Assembly: GCA_018340375.1 (NCBI GenBank)
Contig: JAFFJZ010000007.1
Span: forward strand, 4,030,001 to 4,094,000
Origin: Gonatopus flavifemur
Lineage: Eukaryota > Arthropoda > Insecta > Hymenoptera > Dryinidae
DNA: 64,000 bases
Direction: 5' to 3'
Shown one piece after another: positions 23,782 through 34,154 of this stretch. Each line of letters opens with the position of its first letter. The first letter of the stretch is position 1. Below the pieces are notes generated by a model. The model was not told where the DNA came from. It worked only from the letters and a program-made list of their open reading frames with translations, and searched no databases. The translations under genes and the position numbers were made by a program.

Positions 23782-24344
23782 TAACCTCTAAGAGGTTATG
23801 TCCTAAAATACTGTTGTATTTTTAAGCGAGTAGAGATTCATCTTACACTATGTTAAATTAAACAGTTTGCAAATTTTTAGGAGATTATATCTATTAACTT
23901 TTTATATTATTGGCAGTTTATATCAAGGAAATCAATTGAAAAATGACGCTTGATTTTTTCACGTGTTGCCTCCTTTCCTTCTAACACAGAACTCCCTATA
24001 ATTTTAAGAAGCACAATACGAACTCGTACACGTCAAAACAAATGAACTGAGATGAATTCATATGCACATATTTTCCGTATTATCTGAGGATCCAGCTCGG
24101 TTAATCTAAAGCGGTCCAGGCCTCGGATAACGCGGAGCGTCGGTTGATCGGAGCTCGGATAATCGAGGTTCTACTGTATATGGAATGGGAGAATTTGAAT
24201 GTTGCTCTATTCTACTCCGTACTTTGGAGACGAAGATATTTTTGAAAAATAATGAAATACTTTGAATACAGTTCAGACACATTGGAGTTACAATATATTA
24301 AAAATCGTTGGAATACCATGCGAATAACCAAATGTACATGGTAA

Positions 24345-24651
24345 CCCAAGCAGCACCAGAATATACTATGAACGTTCTTCGAATATTCGAAATATGTTCT
24401 ATGGACATTCGAATGAGACCGTTTCATAGGTGCTATGCATATTCATCGAATGTACGTAATCGAATATACGGCGATACGTTAATTGAATGAATATCGTACA
24501 TTTCGAATGTACTATGTACGTTCTAAGTATATTCGAAACGGTCTCATTCGAACATTCTATGAACGTTCATTATATGTTCTTTGTATCTCATTCGTACATT
24601 CTACGAACGTTTCTAATTCGTATATATTTTGAAATTCTGTTGCTGCTTGGG
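24345..24651. mobile_element. CCCAAGCAGCA-type MITE, copy 2
   Basis: Ends CCCAAGCAGCACCAG and CTGTTGCTGCTTGGG are inverted. It is the opposite-orientation relative of 1419-1733, with the same GAACGTTC and TATTCGAAA words. Confidence 0.75.
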
Positions 24652-25308
24652 AACTCACATTGATTTCACATCTTTCTTTCAAATAAGATACATACTATTG
24701 TATGTTTTTCTCAATTTTGTTCGCAAGTTTTGATTAAATTTTCATGTGCTTGACGTTGATTTTTCCACACTTTTAGAGATTTTTTTTTATAGGGATTCAA
24801 GTATCTCGATTGTTTCGAGTCGATGGACAAGAAATACTTTCATCTGCGATATGAAGGGCACACTGAGGAAAAATGTGCGGTTATACTAATTATCTGAAAT
24901 ACGTTCAGGGGAGATAGCTACAGTAGCGACAATCACATCGTTCTTAGAACGATCCATTTGACTGTGATAGCCATATTGATGTTCGTATGTTTCAGATAGC
25001 TAGTATAGGTGTACAGTACTGGTATGAGGTCAATACATTCTCTTCAGTGCATTGTAGATGTTGGAACACAGTGTTATATGCGTAGGAGATCTTTAATTTC
25101 ATGTAATCAAGAAACATATGAGAAAAAATGAAAAATATATCAAAATCGAAACCCGAAAGGAGAATTAAATGAGGCGAAATAAATATGATTACGAAGGGAA
25201 TGCTTCATTACTAGAACATTTACAAGAACAATTTCTGATCAATCATTCGGCAATCTATCCGGTTGATCCGATTCTCGACAAATTTCAGTATATTCCCCAA
25301 AACTGTGT

Positions 25309-25545
25309 TTACGCTGTGTGGTTCTCAAGACAGTTTTTGTTTGAATGCAAGTTGTTTTCGATCCATTGAATCGAATCTTCGAAAAGTTGATTCAAATTGT
25401 CCGGAATATGAATTTCAGATCTTGGTTGATGATGATGAGAGTAAAAATAAGTAACCACTATAATGAAAATAATCGAATTGATCGAACATGGAGGAACATT
25501 GATAAAACCGCTTTGAGAGCTCAAGTATTTCAAACACCTTACCAC
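25309..25545 (-). CDS. Possible exon on either strand, unknown
   Basis: A 270-bp stretch is open in several frames on both strands. On the - strand, after a possible acceptor (CAACCAAG), a frame reads EIHIPDNLNQLFEDSIQWIE and stops 39 codons later. On the + strand a frame after TTTCAG reads CGSQDSFCLNASCFRSIES and ends in an acidic run with a possible GTAAAA donor. Neither matches a family I know. One of the two may be a small host exon; both may be chance. Confidence 0.2.
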   Translation of the reverse strand: MVRCLKYLSSQSGFINVPPCSINSIIFIIVVTYFYSHHHQPRSEIHIPDNLNQLFEDSIQWIENNLHSNKNCLENHTA

Positions 25546-25679
25546 AGTAATATCTGTCGTTTGAAAGCATACATTGAAGACAAGCTAGCACTTTGGTGGC
25601 TTGAAGAGAAACATAGTTCTTCTTTCACAATTACATTGACTCCCTTCACTTGTTCGAAGGCTTCCGGTTAATCTGAATA

Positions 25680-26280
25680 CAATAGAAAGAGATTTTGTGT
25701 GAGAAATTAACCGTGAGTGCTTCGTTCGTGTAATCTTCTTAAGTAAAAACTATGACCGCTTGTGTAATGTACGATTGAATCATTTCCCTTCATCATAAAT
25801 ATCATAAATTTCATGCAGGTAGAAAAAAATCGCCCAAAACATTACTATACTCAATAGTTATCTAAGGATTAACTTGCATTGTGAGTTTATGTGTCATATC
25901 TTATTATTGAGAGTATTGTATGACGAGTAATAACAGGGGCCTGTTGTTGATTGATGGAGGGTACCGCAATTTTTGATCACAAGATATAAATCTATCAGTT
26001 CATAATTCTGTTCAACGTTTTTTGACTTTTTACAAACGTCTGTATGTTTATGGTGTGATATGTTTAGAACTTCGGCAAGAGTTCATTAGAAATCTCTCAA
26101 CACTTTATCATATAATTCACTCAACCCTTTTCCCATCAACTGTCATGAATTTGTGGTCAATCCCCACACACCCCACAATGTCGCAGTAATATTCTCAAAA
26201 TATCACAAATATCCCGCTCAGAACTTTCTATGTAGAATATTTCCACGATATTCCATGGATCTCGCGGATAAAATATTCTA
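25680..26280. other. No gene seen
   Basis: A+T-rich sequence with no long frame. Between about 26165 and 26275 there are GATATTCC and AATATTC words like those of the CCCACATAGCA-type elements, but no paired ends. Confidence 0.4.
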
Positions 26281-26526
26281 CACTGAGAGAAATAATGATG
26301 AATATCAAGAATTTTAATTCATGAATACTGCCATGAATAAAAATTCTTGATTACAGTTAATATGTTATTGGCCCAAAAGAAATTTTCTTAGATCAAGGAA
26401 ATATTTCTCGATTCAGGGAAATTTCTTTTGGGCCAATAACATATTAGCTATAATCAAGAATAATTTGTATTTTTTGCAGTAGTCATGAATTTAAATTCTT
26501 GATATTAATCATTATTTCTCTCAGTG
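26281..26526. mobile_element. CACTGAGAGAAA-type MITE, near-perfect hairpin
   Basis: The 246-bp element starts CACTGAGAGAAATAATGATG and ends in the inverse, flanked by TA. The arms pair almost base for base (AAATTTCTTTTGGGCCAAT against its complement), so its RNA would form a long hairpin. Confidence 0.88.
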
Positions 26527-27089
26527 TAAGGTGAATATTGCACACAGAGAGACAAAAAGAACAAAAATTACAATCTTTATTCACATAACGAGGAAATCGC
26601 TGTGAAAAGTAAACAATCACCAACAAAAATCTACGAAATTAAAATGCGATGTTTGAAGATAGTAAACATCGTTTATATAAATTACAATCTATATTTATTG
26701 AAAAATATATAAATGAATCCAATAAATTACCAGTTCCAATCAGAATATTGTATTGATTCCAACCATTCTTCAAATAAAGGATATTTGAAATTTGAACTTT
26801 TAAACTGTATTTTTTTTATCAAATTTCTGATGTTTCATTATTGATAGTATTTTCAACACAATTCATTATCATAGATTGTTATTTTCAGTGACTCGCGTGT
26901 GATTGGTCGACTCTCAGATTCCATTCAAATGAGCGCAACAAAATGTTTAATGCCTCACATGGTGCTCAATCGTAGTTTATTGTTTTCGACTTGTTACCGG
27001 CGAGATCTACATATGGCAAGAATGGAAGAGTTAGAAGACATTGGACACATGATAAATCAATCCTCTTTGAAAACTCATTATCATATCTT

Positions 27090-27337
27090 CACTGTAAGAA
27101 AAATTTGTTGAATACCAAACAAAAATGCTTGGAAATTTACAAACTTGGTTTGGGAAAATAATTTCCGAACCTTTTTTGTAAATTGCCGAACAAAAGTTTG
27201 TGAATTCTCAAAAATCTTCGTGAAATCACAAAATTTTTTGAATGTTTACAAACTTTTGTTTGGTAATTTACAAAAAAAGTTTGTGTAAAAAACTGCCAAA
27301 CTTCTTCGGCAGTTTAGGAAGTATATTTTTCACAGTG
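27090..27337. mobile_element. CACTGTAAGAAAA / TTTTTCACAGTG MITE
   Basis: The ends are inverted, and the interior alternates AAACTTTTGTTTGG and CCAAACAAAA words. There is no coding capacity. The ORF at 26899-27111 just before it has no recognisable motif. Confidence 0.55.
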
Positions 27338-28009
27338 TTCATGGGACGATTTTTAAACTTAGATACAGCCACGAAATACTTGTTAGGATTGATTCAATTA
27401 AAGATTTTTCATGTGATAATAACATATTGTAATCGCTAAATGTATTTTAAAATATTACATCTCAGGTTATTATAAGTATTCTGTTCTGAAAGATAGTTAA
27501 GGGCACTTCATCAGAAGAAGCGGGTAAAATTTGCGTTGATTTTTTTCATCAATTACTTGATAAATCCGAATTTAAAATAGGTGGTCATTTCAGGAACTTG
27601 CACACCTAACATTGAACTTCAAATGTAAAATCAGGTTTCCTCTTGTTTTGCAGGTATTAGAAAACAAATTTATAAACATTTGTAGGTTATTACTCTTGAA
27701 CCCCTCTTATACTCGCCAGGAATCAGTAAAAGACAAAAACTTATATTTAGATACTGATCTTCATCGTGGATTTCATTGTTATGTAGTTGAAATTTCCCGT
27801 AAAAGCATAACTTATGGAAAAAGTTGGCGCAACATTTGACTCGCTTCTTCTGATGCTTGAATGCCTTCAAGTGTCGTCCAAAACTCCCCAATCTCACAGT
27901 GGTGAATTGGCTCAGCGCACAGTGGGGCCAAATGCCAAAAAGCTGGACAAAATTATAAGGGGCTCTCAAATTCGCTTGCGACTTCGTACTCGGGAAGCTT
28001 ATGGGCTCA

Positions 28010-28925
28010 CTGATTACGAATCCGTTGTCACAATTTCAAAATTCAAAATGGCGGATCCAATATGGCGGACGAAAATTGAAAGAAACCATCGGATTTTCTT
28101 CAAACTTGGTGATCAGGGGTTTTTGGGGTCGCTGATTACGAATCTGCTGTTTGAGTTCCGAAATTCAAAATGGCGAATCCAATATGGCGGACGAAAATTT
28201 TAAAAATCATCGGATTCTCCTCAAATTGGGTACCCAACGGTTTTTGGGGTCGCTGATTACGGATCCGTTGTTTTCATTTCGAAATTCAAAATGGCGGATC
28301 CAATATGGTGGACGAAAATTGGAAGAAATCATCGGATTTTTTTCAAATTTGGTGATCAGGGGTTTTCGGGGTCGCTGATTACGAATCCGCTGTCTGAGTT
28401 GCCAAATTCAGAATGGGGAATCCAATATGGCGGACGAAAATTGAAAAAATTATCGGTTTCTTTTCAAATTGGGTACCCAGGGATTTTTGGGGTCGCTGAT
28501 TACGAATCCGTTGTCTGCATTTCGAAATTCAAAATGGCGGATCCAATATGGTGGAATGAAATCGAGAAGATCATCGGATTTTCTTCAAACTCGGCATCCA
28601 GGAGTTTTTGGGGTCACCAATTACGAATCCGTTGTCAAAATTTTGAAATTCAGAATGGCGGATCCAATATGGTGGACAAAAATTAAGGAAATCATCGCAT
28701 TTTCTTCAAACTTGGTACTCAGGGGTTTCTGTGGTCGCTGATTACGAATCCACGGTCTGAAATTCAAAATTCAAAATAACGGACCCAATATAGCGGACGA
28801 AAATTGTAAAAATCATCGGATTCCCTTCAAACTCGGTACCCAGGGGTTTTCGGGATCGCTGATCACGAATCCGTTGTCAGAATTCCGAAATTCAGGATGG
28901 CGGATGCCAAAAATCAAAACTTCAT
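28010..28925 (+). repeat. Subterminal array, eight ~121-bp units
   Basis: The core ATGGCGGATCCAATATGGCG recurs with its ATG at 28048, 28170, 28291, 28413, 28534, 28655, 28777 and 28897, a spacing of 120-122 bases. Each unit also contains ATCATCGGATTTTCTTCAAA, GGGGTCGCTGATTACGAATC and GAAATTCAAA. The overlapping ORFs here (27814-28741) are translations of the repeat: a 121-bp unit changes frame each time, so no frame crosses the array. Confidence 0.92.
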
Positions 28926-29151
28926 TCATAACTTAATATTAAACAAGAACTAAACGGCCCATTTTGTTGTTCCTATTATGATCATTATTATTATTATTTC
29001 CAACATTGAATCATCATTAATATAATTATCGAATAATATTAACACACCAAATGTGTTAAATCGAAAGATATATACATTCAGAATATATACAATAATATAA
29101 AAAACTGAAATCGTAATGGTTTTCACTTTTGCCACACTTTTTTTACTCAGA

Positions 29152-31772
29152 TCAGTCTTCTCCTTCACTCTCAGAGGAAGATAATGGGAAAGTTACGTTG
29201 TCTTTATCAAGTATATCCGGAGTTTTGATCAGTCTTAACACGTCTCTAGGGAGGAACTTTAGTTTTTTCTTGGGCAACTGTCTTTTACTCGATAACATTG
29301 GATCAGAACTCGGAAGGAACCATTTAAAAATGTCTCCATTCGTTTTTTCTCTACTGCATTTCCTGGAGTGATGCTCTCGGTACCTTTGGAAATGAATGTT
29401 GTTAAGATATTTGAATATAATTATGTATTCATCGACACCGTTAAAGCTTTTGATCTCAACATGACAAGCAAAATCAAGGAAAAACAAAAAGCAGCTGCAC
29501 TTTGGGGTCATCAGTATAAAGTTTTGAATAAATCCTCTAATTCATAAGTTTACTTGATTCTCAAAATTGTTTTCTAGTCTATGAATTTATGTTTCCAGAG
29601 GATGAACAATGTGGCTTATTAATAAAAAAAAGTATATGAATATTCATAATTCCCCGAATTCCTTACCAGAACAAAACAATCTTCGCGAACATATATTCTC
29701 GTGGTTACCATAAATATATAGTTTGCCTAGTAGTCAAAAACGTATTGTGCAATGTATCAAACTGATTGCAGTACTTGAGAAGTCAAATTTTTCCCTTCAA
29801 AGTGTCGAGTCCACTGTGACAAATATAGACTATTATTAAGTGATATACATCATTTTCACCTCTTAAAATCTTTGTTACAAGCCTCTTGTGCTTCCTCAGT
29901 CAATTGGCCTATAGGTAGAAAGAAGAGCAGATGCAATGATTTCAGGTCCGTGGATCAAAAACTTGTGCATCGTAGGTGACATTGGGTACCACGGATAATT
30001 TGTCGCATAGTAGCGTGCCGACCAAAGCGTAACTCCGAAACTTTTCAACGTCTATTTCATGGCCACTTGAAACGGTAGCTAATACTACATGAAGTCGTTG
30101 TATTAGGTTGACATCCACCCCTGTGATTCCGGCAGAAACTTCGGGTTGTGCGAAAAATCGCCTAGCGGTATTCCCATCATTTGAGTTCCCAAACCCTGGC
30201 TTAGGAACATCGACAATGAGGCCACATTTTTCTTTAAAACTTTTCTGTACAACCTTTTTTCGTTCTTCCACCAAAGCTTTATCTTGTTTTCGTGCTTGCC
30301 ACTTCTGAATAGGTAGCTTATAAGACAAATGCAGGAGGCCCTCAAAAAATCGTATCCAGCCGTGTAGACAAGACAAACCAAACTGGAGGTTTTCGGTTTT
30401 GACCGGCCTGGATACTATATCATCAATTTTGTTGAATTCCTTAGATGTGGCACCACATATATAGCACTTCTGGGTATAGGTTGTCTCAGTTATGGCATTG
30501 CATACCTTCCCATCCACCATAGAAAAAATCATCTCATGTTTCACTGAAACATATTTTTCATCAGTTCTGAAAGAAGTAGCCCTCAGATTTTCTATTTCAT
30601 TATCAACCCGTAGCTTCTCTGCAACCGAAACTTCAGTTGATTCTTTCACAAACTCTATTTTGATTGGCCTACAAAATCTGGTTGATGATGGCCTTGGATT
30701 CTGCCAAATTATTTTTGAATTGCAGTGTAGGCGGAGAGGCACAAGTGAAGTAATGCACACAGCGGAATCACTAGCTTCCGAACTTTGATATGCTTGTTTG
30801 TATGAGGAGTGGCCAGAGCTCCCATCAAACCCCCATTTGGAAATAAGTACCAGGTTTCGTAACTCTTCATCAGATAAAGTTGACAAAACCGAATTCTGTA
30901 GCTTTAAAATACGTGTAGCTGTGTGATCAAGAAGTGCTTGTAGTTGCACAACAGCGCAGGTTTCTGTTATTTGAATAAATTCCTTGTCAGGGAAACACAT
31001 GCGTTTGGCCAGTTGAATTTTTTTATAAGGTGGAAATTTCTGCGGATCAGCTTCACGCAATAAGCAGTACTGATGTTTTGAGAGCTCGGCATCTACTAGG
31101 AGAGCTAGAGCATCTTCATCATTCAACATCTTTGGCTCATTTCGCTTGAAAGTTTGATAACCTTTTATATACATTTTGGCAAGCTCAGGATCAGAAGATG
31201 TAACATCCTTTACAATTTTTGCGGCTTCGATCTGTCCAGACGCTCTCAAACACATTTGTGTGGCGTAAGACAGCTCTGAGATAGGAGTATTTACTCTGAT
31301 ATTCTCCGTTTTCCTACGTTTCGTTCTTTCTGAACATTCGTTGAATTCAACAAGAGGTCTTCCCACTTGCGTGTGAACAGTTACAGAATGGGAATTCCTG
31401 AAAGTACAAAACACTACCTTTTGTTTTAACCATTCTTCATTATTTTTAAGAAATCGTTCTTCGGTCCTTTGAGAAGATTCCCATCTCTTTTTAAATACAC
31501 ATTTAAAAGTAGATAAAAGGTTAGAGATCTCTGTAGTTTTGTTATCCGGACAACACGTTATCTCGATGATTTTTCCGTGAAGGAAAGTGAACTTTTCATC
31601 CAACGTAGGTAGAGGACTGCTCCTTAGAATATTGTACATCTCTCTCCGAGTCATAGATATTGAATCATCTTTGAAATCTACAAACGTTGTAGAATTCGAT
31701 AAAATTCGCTACAGAAACCCCATGTGTTTCTAAAAATTTTCCTAATTTTCTTGGGTTGGATTCAACCCTCTT
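29152..31772 (-). pseudogene. RAG1/Transib-like transposase, frameshifted
   Basis: The main open frame (31654-29942, 570 codons) contains KWGFDGSSGHSSYKQ with a candidate catalytic D277, PRPSSTRFCRPIKIEF, a zinc-type CYICGAT at 397-403, CLHGWIRFFEG and NDGNTARRFF. These parallel RAG1 CxxCxAT, LHxxI and GNxARxF. The protein then continues in other frames: near 29998 a +1 change gives YPWYPMSPTMHKFLIHG, and near 29920 another gives LPIGQLTEEAQEACNKDFKR, the expected site of the catalytic glutamate. An intron follows (29859-29384, GTGAAA to AAAG), and the last exon (29383-29152) starts YREHHSRKCSREKTNGDIFK and ends in an acidic tail. Upstream, KFLETHGVSVANFIEFYN (31772-31688) joins by a third frame change. 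The residue matching RAG1's second catalytic aspartate looks like lysine or glutamate. Family assignment is from memory of motifs. Confidence 0.82.
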
Positions 31773-32159
31773 AAGCTAATTTTTTTTGCAGTCAACTGTT
31801 CAAATTAAACTACTAAGAAAATATAGGTTGTTGAAACACTCACCTATGGCAGCGGAATCCATCTCATTTGGAATTGTACGTTAACATTGAATGATTTTAA
31901 AAAACGAAAAATATTCACCAAGCTCCAAACTTGCACGCGGAAAAAAGTTTACGGTAACGATTACTAGCAAGAGTAAGAATTCGGTGAAAGCTATTGCACA
32001 ATTGTGATAAGCACCATTTGAAATCAGACCGATTACAACCAACTATTTACGTTGCCATGGAAACGATAGGTTAACATAAGAACGATCACCAAATCGCGAG
32101 TCATGATTCAGTTCACGAAAAGAAAAGAGATATCAATACTTGAATAACATTTATAAACA

Positions 32160-32370
32160 TTTAGGAAAATGACGGTTACTTTAGGGAAAAGAGCATCGCT
32201 GAAGAATGTTAGCAGTGAAGTTACCAAAAATTCGTAGTAATAATACTAAATGTTGGTAGTTTTATTGTCATTTCCATAGTGAATTCATCAACTCATAGTA
32301 AATTCACTACGAATATTCTCCAGCAATACTGTTTTTCTCTCAATGGTCCATCATCTTCCTAAATATCAAT
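32160..32370. mobile_element. CACGGAAAA-type hairpin nested in RAG-like element
   Basis: AAATGACGGTTACTTTAGGG and its partial inverse with CTTCCTAAATAT bracket a segment with ACTACGAATATTCT. It is closely related in layout to 14557-14855. A possible outer end CACGCGGAAAAAAG lies near 31935. Confidence 0.5.
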
Positions 32371-32529
32371 GATTTCTGGCTTTTGTGTACCCTAAGCCCG
32401 CGATGAGAAGAAAAACGAATGGTAATCAATCTCATACAGTTTTCCTCGTGCAGCAAATGTACACTGGAAATAAAACACATACTAACGTTGAGATAAAATT
32501 CAAAGCGAATCTACTGAATTCTGAGTTTT

Positions 32530-33000
32530 GTGTCCACCATATTAGATGCGCTATCTTTGATTCTTGGAATTTGACAACTGATTCGTAATCAATGACCCCA
32601 CAAAACCCTGGATACCGAGTTTGAAGGAAATCTGATGATTTTTTCAATTTTTTTCTGCCAAACTGGATCCGCCATTCTGAATTCCGGAATTCAGACACCG
32701 GATTCGGAATCAGCGACCTTAAAAACCTCAGGGTACCGAGTTTGAAGGCAATCCGATGATTTTTTCAATTTTCATCCGCCATATTGGATCCGCCATTTTG
32801 AATTTTGAAATTCAAACAACGGATTTGTAATCAGCGACCTCAGAAACCCCTGGGTCACGGATTTGAAGAAAATCCGATGATTTCTTTCAATTTTCGTCCG
32901 CCATATTGGATCCGCCATTTTGAATTCCGAAATGAAGACAACGGATTCATAATCAGCGACCCCACAAACTTCTGCATATCAAGTTTCAGACGGATCTAAG
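32530..33000 (-). repeat. Subterminal array, about four ~121-bp units, inverted
   Basis: The core appears as CCGCCATATTGGATCCGCCA at about 32770 and 32895, with weaker versions near 32534 and 32652. It is the reverse complement of the unit at 28010-28925, so both arrays point inward from the nearest end of the transposon. Confidence 0.9.
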
Positions 33001-33593
33001 GACTCCTCATCACTCCGTCTAATTTTTTGTGATTTCCTGCACAAAAACATGGCGGAATTGCTTAGGGGCAGACATGGGCAGCCGTTTTTTTTTCTGATGT
33101 TTAGGTAAGAGTCCCATCTACCACCTCCAATAAGTTAAACGACGTAATTTTGCGTAATTCCCTACTATTCCTTCAAAAACCAAACACATTTTCTCATTTA
33201 TAGATATAGAAATTACATCCAATCATTGCTCTGTCAGTATTTTCCACTCATCAAATTGATATTCTCTTAATTTTTAGTGTATTCTACATAGTTTCAGTAA
33301 TAGACTCCAATTTGAAAAAGTTAAATCGGTTCATTTTTCGAGACGCAACGTCTTTTTGAACATGCTCGTTATTTTACTGTCTTTCAATCACGCGGATTAT
33401 ACTCCAAGGAGGGTATTTTGCAACTGGTACATAAGGGCAAGGGGAGGGGATCAGATCTTCTTATATCAGAATTCCAATACTTGGGACATCACCTAACTTA
33501 TCCCAAGGGTCAAATATCCCCAACTACAAACTTCATTTTTGGGGTTTTGGCCAGCTTTTTGGCATTTGGCCCCACTGTGCAGCGGTTCGCGTG

Positions 33594-33727
33594 TTATGGT
33601 CTAGACACACAAGCTACGTAAACGTGAACGTAAGAAACGGAAAGATGCGCAGAAATTGTATACAAGATCTGCGCATCCTTTCGTTCGTTACGTTCACGTT
33701 TACGTAGCTTGTGTGTCTAGACCATAA
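33594..33727. mobile_element. TTATGGTCTAGACACAC hairpin MITE
   Basis: The palindrome has arms TGGTCTAGACACACAAGC and the exact inverse, with TA at both sides. The GCGTAAACGTGAACGTAA-like inner parts also pair. It lies ten bases outside the right target duplication of the RAG-like transposon. Confidence 0.8.
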
Positions 33728-34154
33728 TATTTCAATCCCTTGCGTGGAACCACAGTTCGTGTCCCCCTGCACGGAAAGAACTCTGAAGCTACCGTAGTAT
33801 GCAGTGTTACCAGACGATTTTCACGTAAAGCGGTAGATGGCACTTTAAAAAAGCGGTAGATTTGAAAAAAAGCGGTAGATTTAAGAATTATCAGTTTTAT
33901 TATTCAACCACAAGTATGACTAAATTTGAGACATAACATCTTCAATCAACATCAAAATGATATAATTAGAAACAAAAAACTCGCATATTTTATCAATAAA
34001 TTATGAAAAATTGGTTAATAACTGATTGCCACAAACATAAATTAGAATTTGTACACTTTATAACAATTTTCCATAAATAGTATACTTCTTATTCCTCTTA
34101 TTATTATTGCTTATGTATGTCTCCCATTGTCATCATTGATCCTCAGTATCATTA

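Larger units (their letters stand above)
18050..24060 (-). mobile_element. I-like non-LTR retrotransposon
   Basis: The components on the - strand, in order, are ORF1 (23781-22105), then an ORF2 made of apurinic endonuclease, reverse transcriptase and RNase H (21995-18114, with two frame changes). RNase H downstream of reverse transcriptase, plus CCHC zinc knuckles in ORF1, points to the I group rather than Jockey. There is no clear poly(A) tail or target duplication at the ends, so both boundaries are approximate. It sits inside the Tigger-type element. It is degraded and unlikely to be autonomous. Confidence 0.85.
16605..24176 (-). mobile_element. pogo/Tigger-type DNA element, disrupted
   Basis: The two ends are CAGTAGAACCTTGATTATCC at 16605 and the inverse ATAATCGAGGTTCTACTG ending at 24176, each flanked by TA. 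These are the terminal repeats I associate with the pogo/Tigger group of Tc1/mariner elements. Only a short N-terminal transposase fragment survives (16858-16992). The 7.6 kb between the ends is largely later insertions: MITEs at 17051-17304 and 17338-17724, and a non-LTR retrotransposon around 18050-24060. The original element was probably an internally deleted copy of well under 2 kb. Confidence 0.8.
27918..33579 (-). mobile_element. Transib/RAG1-type transposon with RSS-like ends
   Basis: The left end reads CACAGTGGGGCCAAATGCCA from 27918 and the right end is its exact inverse ending at 33579. The first 29 bases are identical and 34 of the first 35 match. CAGCG (27913-27917 and 33580-33584) is repeated on the two sides, a 5-bp GC-rich duplication as made by Transib and RAG. 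The first seven bases are the V(D)J heptamer. Inside are inward-facing arrays of a 121-bp repeat at both ends (28010-28925 and about 32530-33000) and a RAG1-like transposase pseudogene on the - strand (29152-31772). Length is 5,662 bp. A CACGGAAAAACC-type hairpin (about 32160-32370) is nested in it. The transposase is frameshifted, so this copy is not autonomous. Confidence 0.88.

Noticed and set aside
27895..27902. An extra CACAGTGG just outside the left end of the RAG-like element
   Set aside because: It lies in the flank outside the duplicated CAGCG, is followed by unrelated sequence, and has no partner on the right side. It is probably chance.
27814..28741. Chain of overlapping ORFs translating as KMADPIWRTKIE-type repeats
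   Set aside because: The repeat unit is about 121 bp, not a multiple of three, so each frame ends and restarts. Coding appearance comes from the repeat itself.
28010..28925. Polycomb/YY1-type or SRF-type binding sites in the ATGGCGG / CCATATTGG core
   Set aside because: The resemblance to GCCAT is short, and CCATATTGG has five rather than six A/T between CC and GG. There is no functional support.
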